Part shown: positions 1 through 8,200 of the stretch, one piece after another
Layout of the letters: every line of letters starts with the position of its first letter
How positions within the stretch are numbered: the first letter of the stretch is position 1
Origin: Candidatus Planktophila sp.
GTDB taxonomy: Bacteria; Actinomycetota; Actinomycetes; Nanopelagicales; Nanopelagicaceae
Direction of reading: 5' to 3'
DNA: 11,898 bases
NCBI GenBank assembly: GCA_030832135.1
Contig: JAURJS010000043.1
Coordinates: forward strand, 1-11,898
The notes under the pieces: generated by a model
The model's database searches: none
What the model was told of the DNA's origin: nothing
The model's input: only the letters and a program-made list of their open reading frames with translations
Program-made: the position numbers and the translations under genes

Positions 1-8
1 AGCAGGAG

Positions 9-66
9 ATATCCCATAAGGCGTCCGAGCTTGCGATTATCCATGTCTAATAGTGACATGGGATAT
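9..66. terminator. Stem-loops downstream of the secreted-protein gene
   Basis: Two inverted repeats lie just past the stop of the 152-aa gene. CCATGTC (41-47) and GACATGG (55-61) form a 7-bp stem with a 7-nt loop. ATATCCCAT (9-17) and ATGGGATAT (58-66) form a longer-range 9-bp stem. They share bases 58-61, so only one can form at a time. No T-run follows on the minus strand, so this is not a classical intrinsic terminator. It may be a weak terminator or a 3'-end stabiliser. Nothing else is seen in bases 1-71. Confidence 0.35.
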
Positions 67-71
67 AGGAA

Positions 72-530
72 CTAGATGCCTAGACTGCTTCCTAGTTTTA
101 CGCCTTTCCATGAAAGATATTTATTTGCATCATTGCGCACCATCGCATCACACCGTAGCCACCGCTCGCCCTTAGCCCAGGCAGCAGGATCTGGCGTATA
201 CCAAGCCCAGTAGGTGAAGAATCCATTATCAATCAATCCATTATCGCCCCAGGCACGGCAGAGAGATTCGGCAAGGTTTAAAGCTTCCTCTTCATCCATT
301 AACTCCGGCTTTGTCTTCAGAGGCCACTTCGTCACAACAAAAGTCTCAGCATTATGAGTCGATGAGCACTTAACCGGATTCTTACGGGCATAGGCAGCTG
401 AGACATCAGATGAGGTAAGCATAAAGCACTGCCCCACCTTGGGCTTTACTGTGTAGGCAGCGTTGGCTGGCTGGATCAGAAAACTTGAGAAGACGGCCAG
501 AACTCCGACAATCGCAATAGAGCGCTTCAC
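72..530 (-). CDS. Small secreted four-cysteine protein, septum-formation-like
   Basis: This is a 152-aa exported protein. It starts at a GTG preceded by an AAAGGGG ribosome site 7 nt upstream. A signal peptide is clear: MKRS, a hydrophobic core (residues 5-19), then a likely signal peptidase I cut after A24 in PANA-AY. The mature part has four cysteines (C35, C55, C91, C127), probably two disulfides. Motifs GQCF (33-36), VKCSSTHNAE (53-62) and W118-G121-RWLRC127 resemble the actinobacterial 'septum formation' domain (G-x-C-F, V-x-C-S-x-x-H-x-x-E, W-x-x-G-x-R-x-x-C). That match is from memory of the family pattern and the biochemical role of the family is poorly known. The gene is divergent from the AAA+ ATPase and shares a symmetric promoter region with it. 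It would act outside the membrane, perhaps at the cell wall. Identity as an extracellular disulfide protein is firm; the family name is moderate. Confidence 0.85.
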   Translation of the reverse strand: MKRSIAIVGVLAVFSSFLIQPANAAYTVKPKVGQCFMLTSSDVSAAYARKNPVKCSSTHNAETFVVTKWPLKTKPELMDEEEALNLAESLCRAWGDNGLIDNGFFTYWAWYTPDPAAWAKGERWLRCDAMVRNDANKYLSWKGVKLGSSLGI

Positions 531-537
531 AGTAAAT

Positions 538-544
538 CCCCTTT
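538..544 (-). promoter_or_regulatory. Ribosome binding site fixing the GTG start at 530
   Basis: The minus strand reads AAAGGGG with 7 nt before the GTG codon. The following codons give the K-R plus hydrophobic start of a signal peptide, so the GTG start is well supported. Confidence 0.6.
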
Positions 545-570
545 AAGAGTTGAGTACTTGAATCTTCCTT

Positions 571-599
571 TATTTAGCTCTGAAATGGCGGCCATTGAA
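571..599 (-). promoter_or_regulatory. Candidate promoter for the secreted-protein gene
   Basis: On the minus strand a -35-like TTCAAT (599-594) and a -10-like TAAATA (576-571) are separated by exactly 17 bp. Transcription would start near 564, giving a leader of about 35 nt to the GTG at 530. The -35 overlaps one arm of the 11-bp inverted repeat (596-606). Hexamer matches to consensus are moderate, but the mirror-image arrangement with the opposite promoter adds support. Confidence 0.4.
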
Positions 600-645
600 T
601 GGTCATAGATAAGTTCTGCCCGCCAATAAGTGCCATGACCATTCA
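596..645. promoter_or_regulatory. 11-bp inverted repeat, candidate shared operator
   Basis: Arms 596-606 and 635-645 are perfect reverse complements; read outward, each is ATGACCATTCA. The gap is 28 bp. Each arm ends on the -35 hexamer of the promoter that fires away from it, at the same offset. This would suit a regulator, or an upstream promoter element, controlling the secreted-protein gene and the AAA+ gene together. A second small palindrome, AATGGC-G-GCCATT (584-596), adjoins the left arm. The repeat is seen directly; the operator role is inferred. Confidence 0.5.
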
Positions 646-670
646 CTCCGCCAACCCATCTCAGTAAGAT
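642..670 (+). promoter_or_regulatory. Candidate promoter for the AAA+ gene, near-leaderless
   Basis: A -35-like TTCACT (642-647) and a -10-like TAAGAT (665-670) are 17 bp apart. The start site would fall near 677, only about 3 nt before the ATG at 680. No Shine-Dalgarno sequence precedes that ATG. This fits a leaderless or near-leaderless transcript, which is common in actinobacteria. The -35 overlaps the right arm of the inverted repeat. Confidence 0.45.
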
Positions 671-679
671 TCTCAAACT

Positions 680-1942
680 ATGAAGATACGTAAAGAGGTT
701 GAAGAGCTCGCAATCGAGGTCTGCAAGCGTCATTCACATGCAGAGATCCTTCAGCTCCACGTCCTTCGCGCCCTTCAAAGCAAGATTGGCACCGCAGGCA
801 GCGATATCACTACAAAAATTATTGATAAAGAGCTAGATAAGATTCCAGTAATTAGAAATGCCTCAATCAGCATGACCGAAGCGGCAGCAAATATGCTGGA
901 TATGTTAGAGACAAATGATCCTGTTGAAGTAAGAGATAACTTCACTACCTGGTACTTCTCTCCGCCCGAGAACGAAGATGGCGAGACTCCCCCAGGAAAT
1001 GCCCCACATACAGATAAACCGGCAGCTCCAGCTCAACCGAAGAAGAGCGCTCCCACCGCCAAGAAGCCGGCATCAGGTAAGCGCGAATCACTCGATGATG
1101 TCTTGGCTGAATTAAATTCTCTTATCGGACTTGAGAAGGCGAAGAATCAGGTCAATGCGTTGATCGCTCTCCATAATGCGAACACAATTCGCAAGGCACA
1201 AAATCTTCCTCCTGTCCCAGTTGGCCTCCACCTCGTCTTCACGGGAAATCCTGGAACTGGCAAGACAACAGTCGCTCGCCTCATTGGTCGCTTATATAGA
1301 GCAATCGGATTATTAGATGGTGGCCAGCTGATTGAAGTTGATCGTTCCCAATTAGTTGCAGGTTATGTTGGCCAAACTGCAATTCGAACTCAAGAGGCAA
1401 TCAACTCAGCCGATGGTGGCGTTCTCTTCATTGATGAGGCCTACTCTCTCGTGAGTGACTCTGGCTCCAACAATGGCTTCGGTGATGAGGCAATCTCAAC
1501 TTTGGTGAAAGCTATGGAAGATAGGCGAGATAGCCTTGCAGTGGTTGTCGCTGGGTATAGCGGTGCGATGGAAGAATTCATTAAATCTAACCAGGGACTG
1601 AAATCTCGCTTTCAAACTTTTATCGAGTTCGAAGATTATGGAACAGAAGATCTCATCAAGATATTCAAGGGGATCGCTGCAGAATCTAAGGTCAACTGCA
1701 CGCCAGAGGTAGAAGATGCGCTACGAAGTTACATCACTGATCTCAAGCCAACAGGCGAAGACGGTAACGGTCGATTTGCAAGAAATCTCTTCGAGAAGAT
1801 GTTCCTTAACCTCACCACTCGCGCAATGGCAGATGGCACAATTGAAGCCCACGAACTCGAAGCTTTCACGACTGCCGATATCCCTGAATTGCCAAAGAAG
1901 CCAGGGGTCGACCCAAATAAACCAAAATTCGGGTTTATTTAG
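680..1942 (+). CDS. AAA+ ATPase of the CbbX/SpoVK/EccA type
   Basis: This 420-aa cytoplasmic protein has a helical N-terminal region (1-95) with faint resemblance to a Clp N-type repeat, a Pro/Lys/Ala-rich linker (about 100-135), and one AAA+ module (about 137-400). Walker A is GNPGTGKT (189-196) and Walker B is VLFIDEA (248-254; D252, E253). A candidate pore loop is AGYVGQTA (227-234) and sensor 1 lies in VVVAGY (288-293). The arginine finger is likely R310 in GLKSRF, and sensor 2 lies in GNGRFARNLFE (362-372). This pattern is that of the CbbX/SpoVK/EccA clade, whose members use ATP to remodel protein complexes; the target here is unknown. It is not MoxR-like, despite the nearby vWA gene. 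The gene faces the operon tail to tail, overlapping by 4 bp. The start at 680 lacks a ribosome site, but a promoter sits just upstream. ATPase assignment is firm; a role with the tubulin-like operon is inferred from position. Confidence 0.93.
   Translation: MKIRKEVEELAIEVCKRHSHAEILQLHVLRALQSKIGTAGSDITTKIIDKELDKIPVIRNASISMTEAAANMLDMLETNDPVEVRDNFTTWYFSPPENEDGETPPGNAPHTDKPAAPAQPKKSAPTAKKPASGKRESLDDVLAELNSLIGLEKAKNQVNALIALHNANTIRKAQNLPPVPVGLHLVFTGNPGTGKTTVARLIGRLYRAIGLLDGGQLIEVDRSQLVAGYVGQTAIRTQEAINSADGGVLFIDEAYSLVSDSGSNNGFGDEAISTLVKAMEDRRDSLAVVVAGYSGAMEEFIKSNQGLKSRFQTFIEFEDYGTEDLIKIFKGIAAESKVNCTPEVEDALRSYITDLKPTGEDGNGRFARNLFEKMFLNLTTRAMADGTIEAHELEAFTTADIPELPKKPGVDPNKPKFGFI
1915..1940. terminator. 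Hairpin at the convergent gene ends
   Basis: AAATAAACC (1915-1923) and GGTTTATTT (1932-1940) form a perfect 9-bp stem with an 8-nt loop. It spans the last codons of the AAA+ gene and starts immediately at the stop of the 570-aa gene. A separate perfect palindrome GGGTCGACCC (1905-1914) adjoins it. The stem is AT-rich and lacks a clean T-run after it, so termination would be weak. It could serve both directions. Confidence 0.4.
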
Positions 1943-3651
1943 TCGTCATCCTCATCATGGTCATCGCCACCAATAGTTGGATCATCCACAGGAGCACTAC
2001 TTTCCACTGCACCTGAATCCTCGGTCACGCCTCTTGGATTAATCTTTAATGCGTGTGGCTTCATCGGAGTTGACAGGTCCATGCGAATCACAATATCCAT
2101 TGGCAGATTTGCTGTCTCTGGATATGTTTCGACTCTCGCGCCAGGATTTTCCTTAGCCAACTCTTTGAGTCTTTCTGGAACCACAAAGTGTGAAGTGAGC
2201 TTCTCGTGATAACCCTTCATAATCTCACCTGGAGCCAGAGAGGCAAGGCTGAAAGGAGTTACAACTCCGTTAAATGGACCGATTGGTTCCTGCAGGAACT
2301 TATCCCAATCCACCCTCTCTTCCTCTTCTAAACCTGCTTGATCGGCTTGGATGGCATCAAGGCGATTGGTTCGATTCTCTTTCACAGGTGGACGAGACTT
2401 TGTAATCTCTTCACTCTGTACCTTGAAAGTAAGTGGCACTAGCTGTTTGCGAGCTACCAATTCGAGTGCCTCTTGATTCTCAAGACCCTTGCGAAGCTCC
2501 ATGCGTGGTCCGCCTGGAGAGTAGGCAATATCTTGATCGATACCCTCAACATTCATACGCTCAACAGGGAGACCAACCTTTTGAGCAATAGCCTGAATCT
2601 GATCCTTTAAGACCTTCGTTCTCCAACCACGAATGGCATAACGCTTCATTGTGTTTCCGGTGAGAGCATGCATTGATGCTGAGTCACGTTCTTGAGCTTG
2701 AGCAATTCTGAGTGAGTATGGGAACTCATCTTGGTTAAGGTCAGAAAGATATGACTTAAACCAACGATCGTTCATAGTCCAAGGTCGATTCAAGGAATAT
2801 CCAATGATTTCAAGCCAATCCATCACCTGCGGATAGAGTGAAACCAATCGAACTTCTTCCTGGCGCACTTTATCCACGCCATTTGTCACTTCAGCAAGTT
2901 CATGATTGAGAGTCTTGACGCTCCAGTCGAACTTACGCCAGTCACGGTAATACAACATGAGAGCGCTCACGATGATCACGATGACAGTAGATAAGGTGTA
3001 TCTAAATATAAGTGAGCCAAAACTGGTCAACTTTAGAGCCCATGCAAAAGGCAGATAGGCAGTAATCAAGAAATAGATAAGCCAGACCAGAAGGCCTCCA
3101 CCGATGGCGCTCAAGATGGTTTTATGGAAACGCTTTCTCAATCGAACTAACTCACCTGGCTGTGGAACCTTGATGTTCTCCATCACTTCACGGTAGCCAG
3201 CCTGCATTAGAGCAATAGCGCCGAGATTCTCTTTCATCTTGGCAACCATCTTCCATAGGAAGGTTCTTGAGTGACGGTTGACCCAATCCGCAAAATCCGA
3301 TGCTGCTTCTTCCTTGATCTTGATTGCATCAGTGAGCTCTTCGGCTAATTTGGAGAGCTTCTCTCGCTCTTCCTTAAGTTTTGCCACTTCTTCTTCGCGT
3401 GATTGCTCAGCAGCCGCACGAGCAGCTTCCGCTTCCTCTTCGGCTTTCTTGCGTGCTTCCTCTGCCGAATTATCTGGCACTTCTGGTGTCTCCGGAGGTG
3501 TGACGACAGGCTCCACTACAGGGGATTCTTCAGGAGTCTCGGGAGGTGTTACTGATTCAGGAGTCTCAGGAGGTGCAACCTGGTCAGGATTTGCCAGGAA
3601 ATCATCCGACTCTTTCGCAGGTGTCGGATCGAGATTCTCTTCGTTACTCAT
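1939..3651 (-). CDS. Coiled-coil membrane-anchored protein, unknown family
   Basis: This is a 570-aa protein that I do not recognise. The N-terminus (1-60) is acidic and proline-rich, with three PPETPE repeats (27-32, 37-42, 52-57 approximately). A charged Ala/Glu/Lys-rich helix follows (62-118), very likely a coiled coil. Two hydrophobic helices (about 178-200 and 213-235) with a short turn between them form a membrane hairpin. With no signal peptide, both long ends should be cytoplasmic. The C-terminal half (240-540) is a mixed soluble region, ending in an acidic tail DDHDEDDD (563-570). The start is fixed by a strong AGAAGGAG site 6 nt upstream; it overlaps the 522-aa gene by 8 bp, so translation is probably coupled. 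It is the last gene of the operon. A scaffold or membrane anchor for the tubulin-like protein is the simplest reading, but this is inference. Confidence 0.9.
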   Translation of the reverse strand: MSNEENLDPTPAKESDDFLANPDQVAPPETPESVTPPETPEESPVVEPVVTPPETPEVPDNSAEEARKKAEEEAEAARAAAEQSREEEVAKLKEEREKLSKLAEELTDAIKIKEEAASDFADWVNRHSRTFLWKMVAKMKENLGAIALMQAGYREVMENIKVPQPGELVRLRKRFHKTILSAIGGGLLVWLIYFLITAYLPFAWALKLTSFGSLIFRYTLSTVIVIIVSALMLYYRDWRKFDWSVKTLNHELAEVTNGVDKVRQEEVRLVSLYPQVMDWLEIIGYSLNRPWTMNDRWFKSYLSDLNQDEFPYSLRIAQAQERDSASMHALTGNTMKRYAIRGWRTKVLKDQIQAIAQKVGLPVERMNVEGIDQDIAYSPGGPRMELRKGLENQEALELVARKQLVPLTFKVQSEEITKSRPPVKENRTNRLDAIQADQAGLEEEERVDWDKFLQEPIGPFNGVVTPFSLASLAPGEIMKGYHEKLTSHFVVPERLKELAKENPGARVETYPETANLPMDIVIRMDLSTPMKPHALKINPRGVTEDSGAVESSAPVDDPTIGGDDHDEDDD

Positions 3652-5212
3652 GGCTCTCTCCTTCTAGCTCGGAGAGCTTCTTATCAATTTCAACCATTCG
3701 ATTTAACTTTTCATCTAGTTCGCTTCTGCACTTTTCAAGATGCGCGCTATGAACAGCTACAAGCTCATCCGCTCTATCAATGTTAGCCCAACCAATGACC
3801 TTCACTTCGCTCAGTGGCGCTAAATCTGGACTCAGTGACCAAGTCTCTTGAGGATCCTGGATTACATCAGAAACCTTAGAAAAGATTGGGGCGCGATCAT
3901 CGAATTTTTCAATTCCAAATTTCGCTAAATCCCCGCCTTCAAGGAAACCAAAGATAAGTTCCCTAATCTCAGACCACAAAGTCGCTCTTGAAACAGAGGT
4001 TGCTTTTCGGAATGGCGCAATCAAAGCTTTCTGAGCGTCCTTTACGTTATCGTCAATCTTCTCCATCTGGCTAAATATTTGACGGTCACGAATATCTTCA
4101 GAATCATGCTGATCGATACCAACAAATAGACCACCCTCTGTGCCTGCAAGGGAATTCTGCAATTTTCTGCCGATCCGTCGGCGGAACCAGATCCAGCACC
4201 ACTTAGGCATCACGATGAATCTCTGTCCAGCAAAGATAAAGAAATCCTTAATTATCTTCCACTCTGTCCAGCGGCTCCATTCAAGCTCAGATAAATCTTC
4301 CGGTGCCTTAAATGCAAGGACAGCTCTATCGCTCTCAAAGACAATTTCCACCATCGAATCAACCCATGACTCCACATCGTCTTCAGGGATGAATACCGTT
4401 CCAGGAATTTCTGCAACCAAGCCCTTGGCATGCAGATCGATCTTCGGATCGGCAATGTCGGAAAGAACAGATGCAGCGATTCTCCGTGAAAGCCCATCGG
4501 TCAATACTGAATTAACGAAGACTCGTGAGAGTTGATAAGAATGTGCTCCACTTTCAGGCTTTGCCAAATCATCAAATGGGCTTCGAGCAATTCCATTCCA
4601 AAGGCCACCGGTTGCAGCAACATGCATGGCAATAAACTTTGGGTATCGCTCATCCTCTTTAACAAATCTATCTCCTGAGAGAGGTGTCTTGCGATCCTCT
4701 GGAGAAGCGATTACATGGTGATCCCACTTACCTTTAAAGACAAATGAATACTCTGTCTTCTTTAGCTCAGTCGGATAGATAACAAGATTTATCCGTCGAA
4801 GGTCTGTCTTGCTTCCTGCTTTGTCCTCTCCAGTTAGCAATGGAAGAGACTTGTATACCGTGTCTGCAAAATGATCGAATTTCTTATATTCAGTTGCATC
4901 AGGTTCGTAGCTGTTCGAAAGCACTCGAACTGCAATTACTCTCACAACTGAGAATTCATTTCGAGCCATGACATTAAATGGATCTATTTCAATTCCGGTC
5001 AGTTCGCGATCTTCGTCCAAGCCCCATACGGTTCCGCGAACCGTTGGAGGACCGAACTCCTCGATCTGAATATCTTCAGCGCTCAGCCAGATGAAGTTTC
5101 CCAAAAGCCCATCGGAAATCCATGCCTTCAATTGCTCATGCACCATCGGGTATCGATCTTCGCTTGGAAGCAGAACGATACTTAAGGTGTTATTAACCCA
5201 TTGAAATGACAT
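3644..5212 (-). CDS. 522-aa protein of unknown family in the tubulin-like operon
   Basis: I do not recognise this protein. No signal peptide, P-loop or catalytic motif is visible. Residues 1-300 look like a mixed alpha/beta soluble region. An unusual stretch at about 323-350 combines aromatic and basic residues (FFIFAGQRFIVM, then PKWCWIWFRRRIGRK); it could be a membrane-binding amphipathic segment or a basic interaction surface. The C-terminus (about 480-520) is charged and helical, with heptad-like Leu/Ile spacing, probably a short coiled coil. The start at 5212 is 2 bp after the stop of the tubulin-like gene; a GAGGA lies about 12 nt upstream, a little far, so coupling is likely. It overlaps the next gene by 8 bp. 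Its fixed place between the tubulin-like gene and the coiled-coil membrane gene suggests an adaptor. Being a real gene is firm; function is unknown. Confidence 0.88.
   Translation of the reverse strand: MSFQWVNNTLSIVLLPSEDRYPMVHEQLKAWISDGLLGNFIWLSAEDIQIEEFGPPTVRGTVWGLDEDRELTGIEIDPFNVMARNEFSVVRVIAVRVLSNSYEPDATEYKKFDHFADTVYKSLPLLTGEDKAGSKTDLRRINLVIYPTELKKTEYSFVFKGKWDHHVIASPEDRKTPLSGDRFVKEDERYPKFIAMHVAATGGLWNGIARSPFDDLAKPESGAHSYQLSRVFVNSVLTDGLSRRIAASVLSDIADPKIDLHAKGLVAEIPGTVFIPEDDVESWVDSMVEIVFESDRAVLAFKAPEDLSELEWSRWTEWKIIKDFFIFAGQRFIVMPKWCWIWFRRRIGRKLQNSLAGTEGGLFVGIDQHDSEDIRDRQIFSQMEKIDDNVKDAQKALIAPFRKATSVSRATLWSEIRELIFGFLEGGDLAKFGIEKFDDRAPIFSKVSDVIQDPQETWSLSPDLAPLSEVKVIGWANIDRADELVAVHSAHLEKCRSELDEKLNRMVEIDKKLSELEGESHE
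3658..3665 (-). promoter_or_regulatory. Strong ribosome binding site of the 570-aa gene
   Basis: AGAAGGAG on the minus strand lies 6 nt before the ATG at 3651, inside the end of the upstream gene. It is the best ribosome site in the operon and would allow strong independent initiation of the last gene as well as coupling. Confidence 0.7.
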
Positions 5213-5214
5213 GA

Positions 5215-8200
5215 TTAATCGTCGTCCTCACCAATCTCGATGATATCGAGGCTTTGAATATCTTTCTTCAGTGAAGTGAGAGCTGCTATGAATTGCTCTC
5301 TGATATCCCAAGTAAGATCCTTCGACAATGATCCTTCACGGTCTGCTGGAAGGCTCTGCTTTTCAAAGCGTGACTTGTACTTCGAGATATTTTCGTCAAT
5401 GTAAGAAACCATTGCACGCTTGCGCTCATCCGGAGTACCACTAGCACTTCCAGCACGCTTCTCATCTGGCTTAGGTGAAAGTCCAAGATCTCCTGATGTA
5501 ATCCAGATCAAGGTAGGTGAGTCAGGCGTATCGATATCCGCAAGCTTCTGGAGACGGTGATAAGGGGCAAGGGGTGCTAAGGATGCTTGACCGTTTGACT
5601 CAAGGATTGCAATTGCAATTGAATACAAGAGCGCTCCTGGGAAGTCATTTGGACGGATGATTTCTTTTGAAAATAGCGGGTGTGGGAAATCCAGCCAGGA
5701 ATTGTTTGAACTATCCCAAACGCTCAACTTAGGACCAAGTGCAGCTTGAACATCAAGCGGAAGCTGTCGATCCGTCTTAAACTGCTTGAGAGCCTTTGCA
5801 ACGAAGAATCCCTTAAGGATGTCGATCTTTGGCTTCTCAGCAGCTGGAATTGTCTCCCATACGTGGCGAGGATGACGATGCAAAAGAAGCGCTTCACGGG
5901 TGCTAGCAGCTCCATTGTATTTATCCCAGTAGTCTGAGATCGGCTTCATAATTGAATCGAGAACCATTGGCTCAACGCCCTGATGGATGCTGAAGAAGTC
6001 GATGTGCTGCACTGGCGATTGAGCATCAAAGCTGCTGTCGCCTACAGAAGCGAGCATATTGGTCTTCTTAAGTACTGCTTCAACAGCAGGATAAATATCA
6101 TCAGTCTTGGCAATCGGGAAAGTTGAGACCACGGTATTAATGGATGGTCGATTGTTATGAACCTCATTAAGAAGTCGCTGGTTGTAATTGACTAGTGGAG
6201 CACCATCATTGATGGCCTCTTCCAGCTTCGCTACAAACTTATCTTGACGTCTCTTGATCTCTGATCGATCTTCGCCCTTAGATAGATATGAAGCGAGCGT
6301 CTCATTACGGTACATCGCAAATGGAGTACCCATTCGCTTCATCCATTTCTGAGCATATTCCAGATAGTCGAGTGGGTTGATTGACACATCAAACTTAGCA
6401 CTCTGGGGAACTTGGAGAGAGTCTTCGCGCGCTTCCTTTGTTGTAGGCACCCAATCACGAGTAGTAGAGATAAATTCCCACCAATTGCGACGATCGAGGT
6501 CCTTAATCTCATAAGCACCCATAATCACTTCATTAATGACTACCTGCATGGCATTAGCACGTCGAGACTCAGTAACTGAGTTGTTGATGAGCTTTGCGAA
6601 TTCCTTTGGATAGTCATCGGTATCAATGAGTAGCTTCTCATTCTTTGAAGGGCGGAATGAGTTAGGGACGGCGTGAGAGTCTTCCTCTGACCACTTCTCA
6701 TATTCTTCTTTGCTTTCAAGCAAACCTTGGTATATGCCGATGAGGTCACTTCGAAGTGGGTCCATAAAGTTATGGGCCATATCGATAATCAATGTGGCGA
6801 CTTCTTGCTTGAGATTAGCCTCTGCTCTAAAGCTAAATGAGTCAACGACATGCTCAAGAGATGCTTCGACTGCCTGGTGAGTCGCCTCGATTGCTCCTTG
6901 ATTTCTCTCGGGAACCTGACCTAGTTCACCGCGAATGTATGTAGCAAGGTCTCGTGAATACTTGAGAGAGACCTCTGCTTCTGCGCGGAGTTCGGAAGCT
7001 ACAGAGACCAATTTATCTGAAACTCGGCGCAAGATTTCCGCAGTTACCTTGATACCTTGCATGGCTACATAACGTGATGTTGTGGCAAGAATCTCCTGCT
7101 TCTTATTCATCACCCATGGGCGCATGTTCTCAGAGAGGGAAAACGCTTCCCGTCCGAGATAAGAAGAAATCAGCTTATTGAACGCATCCTGCAATGCAGC
7201 ATCCCACTCAAGCAGTGACTGCGCATTAGTTTTCTGATTCACAGACTCACTTGCAGATAGCATAACCTGATTCTTGAATTCTGCGAAGAACGCGGTGCGA
7301 TCTGGGCGAATAGAATCGATAATGTCATTATGCTCTTCGGTCTCTTCATTGAGCTTTAGCTCATCTAGGAATTCAAAGAGGCTCTTATCTGCGAAGAAGG
7401 TGATCCAATCTTCTTCAGTCTTCGTTGCAAACTTGGGATCTTCTTTTGTATGAGCAAAGAGCATCTTATCGATGGCTGAGCGTGCTAGACGTTCTGCTGA
7501 ATACTGAACGAACTTATCCTTGCCGAGCCCTACTCGACCAAATCCAAGTGCTGGAAATGGTGTCGCATCCTTATTCGCTTCCTTGAGTCCAGAGCGATCT
7601 GGAAGGTTATTTTCAAGAGTGGAGCTCGCATAGTTACCTTGAGTAAATTCGATAATTCGCGCATTCACAAATTGGTCTGTCATCCAGGTTGCCAAAGAAG
7701 AAGCAACAGCCTTGTAGACATCCTGCTGAGTCTCAAAGAAACCCTTACCAACCATAAAGTTGTATTTAGCGCCAGGACGGTAATCCTTGTTCGCCTCTGG
7801 AATCTTTGCGCCCATCTTTGCTGAGTAACGCTTAGATCCGCCGGTCATTGACTTGGACCAAGTTCCATTCATCACTTCGCTCATTGCGAAGAGGGCATTT
7901 CCAACAAGAAGCTCTTGATCTACCTCTGTAAATACATCTGGTGCATAGAGCATGTTGTAGATCTCATGAACCCAGTTCTCATTTGGACGAACAGACTTCA
8001 CCAACTCTGCTACCTCAAAGAACTGTCCTGCTCCAGAACCGCCTGCAAGGGAGGTAATGATGATGATTGTTGGGGCTGGCTGAATCTGCTCATTGACCTT
8101 GAGCATCTTTGCAACTGAAATCAAATCTGAAGTCGCTGTTGCGCCCATCAATTTATCAATCTTGTTGCTGAGAGCATTTCTCACAATGTCATTTGAGCCT

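Noticed and set aside
527..733. 68-aa minus-strand frame across the divergent promoter region
   Set aside because: It overlaps both the start of the AAA+ gene and the promoter elements and has no recognisable protein features.
680..1942. Rubisco activase CbbX, or EccA of a type VII secretion locus
   Set aside because: The ATPase clade fits, but no Rubisco genes, EccC-type ATPase or WXG100 proteins are in the window, so only the broad family is called.
3278..3667. 129-aa Ser/Ala-rich plus-strand frame
   Set aside because: It mirrors the coiled-coil and PPETPE region of the 570-aa protein; its composition is a by-product of that coding.
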